Assembly (NCBI GenBank): GCA_020633295.1
Contig: JACKDW010000001.1
Coordinates: 1,302,001-1,366,000 of the forward strand
Origin: Myxococcales bacterium
Lineage (GTDB): Bacteria > Myxococcota_A > Polyangia > Nannocystales > Nannocystaceae
Direction: 5' to 3'
DNA length: 64,000 nt
Below the pieces are notes generated by a model. The model had not been told where the DNA came from and did not search any database. It worked only from the letters and a program-made list of their open reading frames with translations. This document shows, one piece after another, positions 21,401 to 29,600 of the stretch (positions are counted from its first letter, which is position 1; every line of letters starts with the position of its first letter). The translations under genes and the position numbers were made by a program.

Positions 21401-23524
21401 TCAGCGCGTGACTCGGAGCGCGCCCGCGTCGGTCGACGCGGGCGCCGGGTCCAGCAGGTGCACGACGTAGTTGTCGGTCTCGCGCAGCACCGCCTCGGAG
21501 ACGAGGCGCATGATGTGGAGGTACGTGAGGTCGACGGCGTCGACGCCGGCGTCGACGCGGCCGCGCGCCGCGTCGGGATCGGCGAGCGGGATCTCGAGCG
21601 CGAACTCGGGGCCGCGGTAGCGCGCCACGCCGTCGCGGCCGCGCTGGGCGGCCGCGTCGAGCTCGACGATGTAGCCGCGCCCCGAGAACCGACCGTACAC
21701 GCGCAGCGTCGCGCCCTCGCGCTCGAGGAAGAACCCGTCGCGCTGCGCGAACAGCTCCCAGTCGCCGCGGCTGCCGAAGAAGCGCGGCTTCATGACGTAG
21801 GGGCCGCCGTCCTCGGGGCAGAACACGTCACAGTTGCCGCACTCGTTGCAGAAGTCGGCGAAGTTGCCGATCTGGTGCTTCTTCTCGAGGGTCAGCGGCG
21901 TCGACGCCTCGACCGTCCAGCGCCCGCCGGGGAGCCGGCGCAGGCGCTCGACGGCGACCTCGCCGCGCGGCAGCACGAAGCGGAAGTTCGCGTCGTTGGG
22001 GCACACCGGCAGGCACTTGTCACAGGTCAAGCAGTCGAACAGCACGAGCGCGCTGCCGACCTTGCGCGGCGGCTTGGCGTTGCGCGCCTGCCCGTAGCGC
22101 GGGTCGTCGGTCACGCGCGCGACGTAGGTCTCGGTGTTGAGGCGCTGGGCCTGCTCGACCCACGCGCGCCACTGCGCCTCGCTGAGCCGCGCGCGCGCGT
22201 CGTCGCCGGCCGTGAGCGACGCGAGCGCGGCCGCGCGGCGGTCGTCGTCGAGGCCCTCGACGCGCCCGAGCGCGGTCTCGTGGTGCCCGTAGGCGAGCAG
22301 CGCGAAGCCCTCGAGGTCACGCGCGCCCACGGCCTCCATGCGCGCGTCGAGCTCCTTGAAGTAGGTGTGCCCGCGACCGTAGCCGCCGGGCTTGAGGAAG
22401 TCGCTGCACACGGTGATCGGCGTGAGCCCGAGCGCCACCGCGTCGGCGAAGTTCTGGCGGTCGACGCCGGCCGAGTACGAGATCGGGTAGCGCGCGCCGA
22501 AGCGCGCGCGGAACCTGCCGACCAGGTTCATCGCGATCACGTGCAGCGGCGGGCCCGAGAGGTACATCTCGCGCTCGCCCTTCGGGAAGAAGTCGCGGTG
22601 GTTCTCGCAGATCAGCGTGTTCGAGAACTTGACGCCGAAGCCGAGCCCGCGCCGCTGCGCCCGCGCCCCCAGGCGCTCGACGAACGAGACCGCCTGATCC
22701 CACTTCGTGTCGCGCTCGAAGGCGGCGTCGGGGACGCGCACGTCGCGGTAGCCGAGGCGCTCGTTGAGCAGGGAGCGCACGCCCTCGGGGCCCAGGAGCG
22801 TCGGGTTGAGCTTGACGACGCAGTGCAGGCCGACGTGATCGAGGAGGTAGCAGATGATGCTCTCGATCTCGTCGGGCGGGCAGCCGTGGAAGGTGCTCAG
22901 CGTCAGCGTGTTGCTGATCCGGCGCTGGAAGTCGAGCTCGCGGAAGCGCGCGAGCTCGTCGGGGATCTGCGCGCGCAGCTGCTCGATGACCGGCGTCGCG
23001 TCCAGCATCCCGCGGATGAACTCCTGCACGCGGTCGCTCTGGATGCCCTTGAGGTCATATCCGACGCTCATGTCGTAGAGCACCCGGCCGAAGCCCGGCG
23101 CGACCTTCAGCGCGCCGGAGGCCGCGAGGATCTCGACGAGCATCGCGCCCTTGACGTACTCGACGAGCGACTCGCCGAGCCGCAGCTCCTGGGACCACTC
23201 GACGTTGTAGCCGACCGTCTGCATGTCGATGCACGGCCGCGGGATCGTCAGCGTGTCGTTGATCTGGACGGTCTTGAGCTCGATGATCCGGCTCCCGCTG
23301 AGCCACGCGAGCACCACGTTCTGGGCCATCTGGCTGTGCGGGCCGGCGGCGGGCCCCAGCGGCGTCGCGGCCTCGAGCCCGTGAAAGCGCACGCTGAGGT
23401 CGCGCCCGCCTGGGTCGAGCACGAACTTGCGCGACGGCAGATCGAAGATCGAGCCGCTCGCGGAGAGCTCGGCGAACATGCGCCGGATCAGCGCGGGAAA
23501 GGGGTACGGGCGCAGCTCGGCCAT
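21401..23524 (-). CDS. YgfK-like iron-sulfur oxidoreductase lacking the GltD-like domain
   Basis: The 707-residue protein matches YgfK, the putative selenate-reductase subunit. It has an N-terminal TIM-barrel like dihydroorotate dehydrogenase (GLEAATPLGPAAGPHSQMAQ; STFHGCPPDEIESIICYLLD; CSDFLKPGGYGRGHTYFKEL) and two ferredoxin-like 4Fe-4S sites, CLTCDKCLPVCPN and CNECGNCDVFCPEDGG. YgfK of E. coli is about 1030 residues and carries an extra FAD/NAD(P)-binding GltD-like part. That part is missing here, so electrons must come from a partner flavoprotein. No xanthine or molybdenum hydroxylase genes are nearby. It is probably cytoplasmic; the substrate is unknown. Confidence 0.8.
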   Translation of the reverse strand: MAELRPYPFPALIRRMFAELSASGSIFDLPSRKFVLDPGGRDLSVRFHGLEAATPLGPAAGPHSQMAQNVVLAWLSGSRIIELKTVQINDTLTIPRPCIDMQTVGYNVEWSQELRLGESLVEYVKGAMLVEILAASGALKVAPGFGRVLYDMSVGYDLKGIQSDRVQEFIRGMLDATPVIEQLRAQIPDELARFRELDFQRRISNTLTLSTFHGCPPDEIESIICYLLDHVGLHCVVKLNPTLLGPEGVRSLLNERLGYRDVRVPDAAFERDTKWDQAVSFVERLGARAQRRGLGFGVKFSNTLICENHRDFFPKGEREMYLSGPPLHVIAMNLVGRFRARFGARYPISYSAGVDRQNFADAVALGLTPITVCSDFLKPGGYGRGHTYFKELDARMEAVGARDLEGFALLAYGHHETALGRVEGLDDDRRAAALASLTAGDDARARLSEAQWRAWVEQAQRLNTETYVARVTDDPRYGQARNAKPPRKVGSALVLFDCLTCDKCLPVCPNDANFRFVLPRGEVAVERLRRLPGGRWTVEASTPLTLEKKHQIGNFADFCNECGNCDVFCPEDGGPYVMKPRFFGSRGDWELFAQRDGFFLEREGATLRVYGRFSGRGYIVELDAAAQRGRDGVARYRGPEFALEIPLADPDAARGRVDAGVDAVDLTYLHIMRLVSEAVLRETDNYVVHLLDPAPASTDAGALRVTR

Positions 23525-23716
23525 CGGGGACGCTCCATCGTCGCGGCGGGGGGTAGAGGCACGAAGTAGCGCAGACTACCGAATCGCGCGATCGCTCGAC
23601 AATGAGATTGCGCGCTCGCGCCCACCCTCGTCGCACGGCCGCGAAACACAGTTCAACCGCGTCGTCACCGGTGATTTCGCGCGTCGCCGAGGCCCCCGCG
23701 AAGTACGATGCGCGCG

Positions 23717-24169
23717 ATGAAGACGGTGATTCAGCGAGTGTCCCGCGCCGAGGTCCGCGTCGACGGAGCGCGCGTGGGCGCCGTGGGCCGCGGCGTGCTC
23801 GCGCTGACGGCGGTCGAGCGCGGCGACGCCCTCGCGGACGTGCAGGCGACGGCGCGCAAGCTCGCCGGGCTGCGGATCTTCCCCGGGCGCACGCCGATGG
23901 ACGAGACGCTGCTCGACATCGGCGGCGGCGTGCTGCTGATCTCGCAATTCACGATCGCGGGCGACCTGCGCAAGGGTCGGCGCCCGAGCTTCAACGCGGC
24001 CGAGGATCCCGCGCGCGCCCGTGAGCTCTACGAGGCGCTGGCGACCGCGCTGCGCGGCGAAGGCCTGACTGTTGAGACAGGCGTCTTCGCCGCCCACATG
24101 CAGGTCGAGCTCGTCAACGACGGGCCGGTGACGCTGATCCTCGAGGTCCGCGGCGGCAAGGTCTGCTGA
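23717..24169 (+). CDS. dtd: D-aminoacyl-tRNA deacylase
   Basis: The 150-residue protein starts MKTVIQRVSRAEVRVDGARV and is DTD. It hydrolyses D-aminoacyl-tRNA, and Gly-tRNA-Ala, to prevent misincorporation. The SQFT-type active-site segment (LLISQFTIAGDLRKGRRPSF) and the Gly-cisPro motif (NDGPVTLILE) are present, with Ile in place of the usual Leu in SQFTL. A dispersed palindrome (24064-24081) is embedded in frame near the C-terminus and encodes GLTVETG, the usual position of this stretch in DTD, so the element did not disrupt the fold. Confidence 0.95.
   Translation: MKTVIQRVSRAEVRVDGARVGAVGRGVLALTAVERGDALADVQATARKLAGLRIFPGRTPMDETLLDIGGGVLLISQFTIAGDLRKGRRPSFNAAEDPARARELYEALATALRGEGLTVETGVFAAHMQVELVNDGPVTLILEVRGGKVC
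24064..24081. repeat. Dispersed palindrome, in-frame copy in dtd
   Basis: CCTGACTGTTGAGACAGG, an imperfect inverted repeat inside coding sequence. Confidence 0.45.
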
Positions 24170-24175
24170 GCCGCG

Positions 24176-25570
24176 TCACAGCCCGCTGATCACCTCGCCG
24201 AGCATCTTCGTGAACGCGCCGTCGTAGCTCGCCAGGCAGATCGAGTCGAGCTGCGGGCCGCCGACGGCGTCGTGGAGCTCGCGGATGCGCACCGGCGGGA
24301 GCCCGCGACCGCCCAGGCCGTCGACGCAGCCCGGGCCGATGCCGAAGCTGATCTGCTGCGCGGGGTCCGGGTCGTCGAGGTACGCGATCTCGGACTGCCC
24401 GTCCGCGTAGCCCTCGGGCACGCCCGCGAGCGCGGTGAAGTGCACGCTGGCGCCGTACTGCTGCTTGTCGCCGATGATCGTCTGGAGCTGCTCGCTGTAG
24501 CGATCGAGGTGATGCAGCACCGAGAGGGCCGGTCCCGCGCCGACGTCGCCGAACAGGTCGCGGTTGACCGCGTAGCAGCTGGTGTAGGGGCCCGGCTCGT
24601 CGCCGTCGCACTGCACGCCGGCGTTCCAGCACACCGCGCTGGTCGCGGACGAGGCGCCCGGCTCCCAGGACCAGTTGGGATCAGGGTCGACGAAGATGCT
24701 GTCTTGGTTGGGGACGTACGAGCAGTCGACCTCGTCGGTGACGAGCACGACGAGCAGGTCCGCCTCGCGCCGCAGGAAGCCGTAGTTCTCCTCGTCGGGG
24801 GTCGTCGCGCGCTGCAGCGCCAGGTAGGCGGCCTCGAGCGGCGCCTCGAAGCCGCAGCCGTTGACGCCCTGCGGCAGGAGGCAGGTGAGCGCCTCGGCCA
24901 CGGGGATGTCGACGTTGGCGACGCCGTCGTCCGACTCGATCCAGGCGCGCGGCGCCTCCCCGAGCTCCTCCTGGATCATCGTCGGCGTGACGCCGAGGGA
25001 GTCGTGCGCGCACAGGTCCGTGCACGCCGCCGACTCCTCGATCATCAGCGGCTCCCACGCGAAGTCCTCGATGTGCTCGCGGCAGCTGCGGATGTCGAAG
25101 CGCCCCGCGTTCGGGGGCCGCGGGAAGCTGCCCGGGTTGCAGCGCGGGTTGCCGACGTCGGTCGTCGTGACCGCGATCCGGTAGCGGAGCTCGGCGCCCT
25201 CGAGCGCGGCGATGATCGCCGGGGCGCTCGCGGCCAGCCGAGACTGCGCGGCGCCCATGGTGCCGCTGTTGTCGATCACGAACAGGATGTCGAGCGCGCT
25301 GCCGCTCGGCAGCGGCCCCGTGTCGGTCTCGGTGGTGACGTCGGCGTGGCTCGTCGAGCCGTCGCTGGGGTCCCCGGTGCCGCCCGTGGGCTCGCTGTCG
25401 CTGCTGGACGTCGGCCCCGCGCTCGTGGCCTCGCCGGTCGTCTCGGTCGCGCTCTCGGCCTCGGTGTCGCTCTCGCCCGGGGTCGAGGGCTTACACGCGA
25501 CGCCGATCGCGATGAGCGGGATGAGCGGGATGAGCAGCAGCGCGAGCAGCGGTGAGTCCAGGCGAGTCAT
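24176..25570 (-). CDS. vWA-domain lipoprotein
   Basis: The 464-residue protein starts at the ATG at 25570 (MTRLDSPLLALLLIPLIPLI) and has a lipobox near IGVAC. A Ser/Thr/Glu linker of about 60 residues leads to a von Willebrand A domain: LDILFVIDNSGTMGAAQSRL carries the MIDAS D-x-S-x-T motif, and DLLVVLVTDEVDCSYVPNQD carries the late MIDAS Asp. Many Cys residues follow. Such myxobacterial lipoproteins are thought to mediate metal-dependent adhesion on the outer surface. It converges with dtd with 6 bp between the stops. Confidence 0.85.
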   Translation of the reverse strand: MTRLDSPLLALLLIPLIPLIAIGVACKPSTPGESDTEAESATETTGEATSAGPTSSSDSEPTGGTGDPSDGSTSHADVTTETDTGPLPSGSALDILFVIDNSGTMGAAQSRLAASAPAIIAALEGAELRYRIAVTTTDVGNPRCNPGSFPRPPNAGRFDIRSCREHIEDFAWEPLMIEESAACTDLCAHDSLGVTPTMIQEELGEAPRAWIESDDGVANVDIPVAEALTCLLPQGVNGCGFEAPLEAAYLALQRATTPDEENYGFLRREADLLVVLVTDEVDCSYVPNQDSIFVDPDPNWSWEPGASSATSAVCWNAGVQCDGDEPGPYTSCYAVNRDLFGDVGAGPALSVLHHLDRYSEQLQTIIGDKQQYGASVHFTALAGVPEGYADGQSEIAYLDDPDPAQQISFGIGPGCVDGLGGRGLPPVRIRELHDAVGGPQLDSICLASYDGAFTKMLGEVISGL

Positions 25571-25699
25571 GGGATCACGGTACCCCATGCGCCGCGCCGC
25601 CGATCGCGGGGGCGCGCGCGCTCGTGGATTGCACCATCGGCCGCGGGGGCGGGCCGCGTGTGACCGCGCCCCGCCCCCGCGCTCGAGCTCGCGGCGCCC

Positions 25700-26387
25700 T
25701 TAGGATCCGAGGTCCTCGAGGAACCCGCGAGCGTAGCGCTTGTAGCTGGTCCGCGTGCCGCGGACGTGATCGACGACCACGTCGTTGCGGACCTGCACGG
25801 TGCGAATCTTGTCGCCCCGCATGCCCGTGCCGGCGAGTCGCCGGCGCGTGGCCTCGCGCTCGCGTCGGTCCTTCCGCTGCGCCCCTGCGGACAGCTTGGC
25901 GCGCAGCAGATCGAGCGCGGCCGCGCGGTTGAGCGCCTGGCTGCGACCGCCGTCGACGCGCACGGTGATCCCCGAGGGCGCGTGCGTGAGCGCGACCGCG
26001 GTCGACGTCTTGTTCCGGTGCTGCCCGCCCGCGCCGCTGCCCCGAACGAACTTCTCGCTCAGGTCGCGCGGATCGAGCACGAGCTCGCGCGCCTTCGGCT
26101 CGTCGAGGACGACGACCGTGACCGTGCTCGTGTGCACGCGGCCGCGCTTCTCGGTCGGCGGGACGCGCTGCCAGCGATGACCGCCGGACTCGTTGGCGAA
26201 CAGCTCGCGCGCCCGTCGGCCGCGCGCCCGGAACGTCAGGATCCCGGGGCGCTGATCGAGCAGCTCGAGGCTAAAGACACTCCCGGGCCGCGAGCTTGCC
26301 GTAGATGGCGTACTGCTCGGCGACCAAGAGCTTCGCGTCCTCACCGCCCTCGGCGGCGCGGATCTCGACGATGATGGATGACTCCAT
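25700..26387 (-). CDS. Short RF1-like peptide chain release factor requiring a +1 frameshift
   Basis: Two overlapping frames together encode one release factor. The zero frame starts at the ATG at 26387, after a strong AGGAGAGG ribosome site, and reads MESSIIVEIRAAEGGEDAKL to LAARECL, then UAG (26271-26273). A +1 shift at CTT-T gives SLELLDQRPGILTFRARG and the rest, 228 residues in total. The shifted part holds SGGHRWQRVPPTEKRGRVHT, with the codon-recognition tripeptide in P-x-T form (RF1 class, UAG/UAA), and GSGAGGQHRNKTSTAV with the peptidyl-tRNA hydrolysing GGQ. Domain 1 of canonical RF1 (about 100 residues) is absent. The stop lies in the slippery context described separately. The alternative is a pseudogene or a sequencing indel. 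Confidence 0.8.
26270..26284 (-). promoter_or_regulatory. Probable programmed +1 ribosomal frameshift site with UAG
   Basis: On the minus strand the sequence is GGGAG-TGT-CTT-TAG-C. It has the same order and spacing as the prfB signal of E. coli (Shine-Dalgarno-like purines, 3-nt spacer, CTT, stop, C), except that the stop is UAG. Slow termination at UAG would favour slippage of tRNA-Leu from CUU to UUU and continue translation in the +1 frame. Confidence 0.7.
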
Positions 26388-26415
26388 GATGACGACTTCC
26401 TCTCCTGTGCGTCGG

Positions 26416-26437
26416 ATATGCCCCTTAGGGCATGTCC
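26416..26437. repeat. Dispersed palindrome in release-factor leader
   Basis: ATATGCCCCTTAGGGCATGT: the core ATGCCCCTTAGGGCAT is a near-perfect inverted repeat. It diverges from the consensus inside the arms but keeps the symmetric ends. Confidence 0.5.
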
Positions 26438-26564
26438 TATGTTCTCTGGCGTGACGTTGACGACGACGACGCGCGCGCGTCCACGAGCGGCGGGGACCCC
26501 CGCGCTCGCCCGCGCGCGCGCGCACTCAACGGTGCCAGGCCGGCAGGCGACCGCTGCGAGCGGA

Positions 26565-26582
26565 GCTGTCCTTTTGGACCAG
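26565..26582. repeat. Dispersed palindrome, intergenic copy
   Basis: GCTGTCCTTTTGGACCAG, a compact copy downstream of the TPR gene. Confidence 0.45.
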
Positions 26583-26697
26583 TCGCTGAAGCTGGGCGCG
26601 CGCCATGACGAGCGACAGTCTACACGCGGCGAGACGCGGCGCAAGCCCGAACGCGCGGCGCCCGAACGCGGGCCGTCGCCGGGGGCCCCTCGCCTCG

Positions 26698-29600
26698 CTA
26701 CGCGAGCATGCCGGAGCGCCGCCGCAGCTCGATCGCCGGATCGCTGCACCAGTAGCGCATGAGGTCGGCGATCAGCTCCGAGTTGTTCACGATGTCCGCG
26801 CCCTCGAGGTACATCAGCGACTGATCCTCCTGGCGCATCACCGCGACGCAGCCGGGCAGATCCGACGCGAGGATCGCGGCCGCGCGCGTCGTCATCACGC
26901 GGTGCTCCTTGAGCCACGCGACGAAGTCGACCGCGGGTGACTTCGCGTAGGTGCTCGAGGCCTCCTCGAGCAGGCGCCGATCCTTGCGCGGCATGGCGCG
27001 GAAGATCCGGCGCTGCAGGACGTCGAGCTCGGCGCCGTCGGCCAGGTTGTCGCCGAAGCTGGGCGCGCCCGAGCGCGCCGCGGCGGCGAGGATCAGCTTG
27101 AGGTCGAGCGGCTTGAAGCGGTACAGCCCGATCAGCCCGCGCGCGACCGAGACCATCGCGCGCGCGATCGTGAACACCTGCTGCGACTCGCTGAGCTTGA
27201 GCACCGTCGCCGGGATCAGGATCGTCGGCAGGTAGCTGTAGTCGGCCGAGACCAGCGTGCCCGCGCCCCGGTAGATGAACAGGTCGTGGTCGGGCACGCC
27301 GAAGATCGCCGCGATGCGGTCGGTCAGGTTGCGGATCGGTTGGCCCGAGCGCGCCGAGATCTTCTCGCGCGCGGTGACGCCGAACTTCTGCAGGTCGACG
27401 GGGTAGAGCTTGCCGAGCGCCGGCGCCATGGTCCGCAGCAGCTCCTCCGCGCGCTCGGCCTGCGGCGCGCGGTCGACGAGCGACTGCAGCAGCGACGCCG
27501 TCAGCGTGCCCGGCTTCGCCGACGCGGGCGCGGGCGCGAGCTTGCCGAGCGAGCGCACGTCGGCGTCGCTCGCGTCGCCGAGCACCACCAGCGGCGCGAG
27601 CGAGAGCGCCGCCTCGCCGCCGCGCTTGGTCTCGACGAAGGACTGCACGAGCCCGCGCCACCCCTTCGTGCTCGTCGGCTCGAACTGCAGCAGCTTCTGG
27701 TAGGCGCGGATCGCCTCGCTGTGGCGCGACGCCGCGCGCAGCATCGTCGCGTACTCGAGCCGCACGAGCGGCTCCTTGGGCATCTCGTTGAGCGCCATCT
27801 CGAGGGTCGCGAGCGAGCGATCGGGGCGCTGGAGCTTCTCGTACTGGACGCGCGCGAGCTCGAGATAGGTCTCGGCGAGCGGCTTGCCGGAGGAGCCGCT
27901 GCGCAGGTGCTTCATCAGCGCGGACTCGTAGGGCTCCCAGCTGTCGCCCTCCTCGAGCCGGCGCTTGTACTCCCGCGCCGCGAGCCCGCCGGGCCCCTCG
28001 AGCTGGACCGCGCTGAGCAGCACCTCGAGCGCCTCGCCTCGGCGCCCGGCGTTCATCTGGATCTCCGCGAGGTGGATGATCGACTCGATGCGCTCCTCGA
28101 GCGTCGACGAGGCGCGCAGCAGCTGGCGCGCGCGCTCGGCCGCGCCCTGCAGGTCGCCCTTGCGCGTGTACACGTCGGTCAGCATGCGCAGCGTCGTGCG
28201 GTCGTCCTTGCGCAGCACGAGGACCGCCTCGAGGCACTGGATCGCGCGGTCGTACTGGTTGAGCTGATCGGCGTAGATGACCGACAGCGTCGAGTTCGCG
28301 TCGCACAGGATGTCGATGTCAGACGACTGCTCGATGACCTGCTCGAAGGTCTTGGCCGCGTCGCCCCACTGCTCGTTGCGGTGCAGCAGGTTGGCGAGCA
28401 GCATCCGCATCGACGCGCTGCCCGGGCGGTCGCGCAGCGTCCGGCGCAGGATCGCGATGCCGCCCGAGGTGTTGCCCAGCTCGTCCGCGTACAGCTCGGC
28501 GACCGCGAGCCACAGCCGCGCGATCCGTTCAGGCGCGCGCGCCGACTCGGCCGCGGCCGAGAGGCGCTCGACGAGGCGCTCGGCCTTGCCGACCGTGAGC
28601 AGGATCCGGTGCAGCTCCTCGGCGACCTCGGCGGAGTCCGGCCAGCGCTCGAGCGCGCGCTCGAGGTCCTGGATCGCGCCCTCGGAGTCGTCGAGGCGGT
28701 TGAGCCGCAGCTGCGCGGTCTCGTGCAGCAGCTTCGCGGCCGTCTCGCCGTCGCGCTCGGTCTCCGCGAGGCGGCTCTTGGCCACGACCATCGCGCGCGG
28801 GTCGTCGCACATCGCGGCCGCGCGGACCATGCCCTGCATCGCGCCGATCGAGTCGTTGTCGCGATCGAGCGCGGACTCGAAGGCCGCGAGCGCCTCCTTT
28901 GGGAGCTGCTGGCGCTCGAGCGTCTCGCCGAGGCGCACGAGGTAGGTCGCGCGCAGCGAGTCGTCCTCGGGGGCGCCGACCAGCTGCTGGTCGACCGCCG
29001 CGAGCATCTGATCGTCGCGCTGCGCGAGCGCCATCTGCTCGACCGCCAGCAGCGCGAGCGGATCGTCGGGGACGCGCTTGAGGATCTCGAGGTGCGCGCG
29101 GCGCAGCCCCTTCTTGTCGCCGAGCGGCTTGGTCTCGTAGAGCCGCGCGACCTCTCGCAGCGCCGCGACCTGAGCCGCCTTGTCGCCGACGACGACCGCC
29201 TCGCGCAGGTAGGTGTCGACGAGCGCGTTCCAGGCCCCCTTGCGCCGGTAGAGCTGCTCGAGCGAGAGCAGCGCCGCGAGGTGCCGCTCGTCGCGCTCGA
29301 GCACCGCCTCGTAGCAGGCGATCGCGCGGTCGTCCTGGCCGAGGTGCTCGCTCCAGACCTCGCCGGCGCGCAGCAGCGCCGAGCTCGCGACCAGCGGCTC
29401 CTTCGTCGCCTTGGCCTCGCGCATGAGGTCCTCGACGACGCCGCTCCACTTCTTCTCCTTCGCGCGCACGCGCGCGAGCCCGTCGACCGCGGGCCGGTAC
29501 TCGAGATCGTTCGAGAGCGACTTCTGGTAGGCGTCGAGCGCGAGCTTGAGGTCGCTGAGGTGCTCCTCGTAGACGCGCCCGATCCGGTACGCCGTGAGCG

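Larger units (their letters stand above)
26388..26697. other. Intergenic leader of the release-factor gene
   Basis: This 310-bp gap separates two genes on the minus strand and contains no supported ORF. It carries two palindromes (26416-26437 and 26565-26582). The first lies 10-20 bp upstream of the ribosome site of the release factor, where it could affect the 5' leader. Confidence 0.55.

Noticed and set aside
21458..23569. Open frame of 703 codons opposite the YgfK-like gene
   Set aside because: Val/Arg/Ala shadow without motifs; the minus strand has two 4Fe-4S sites.
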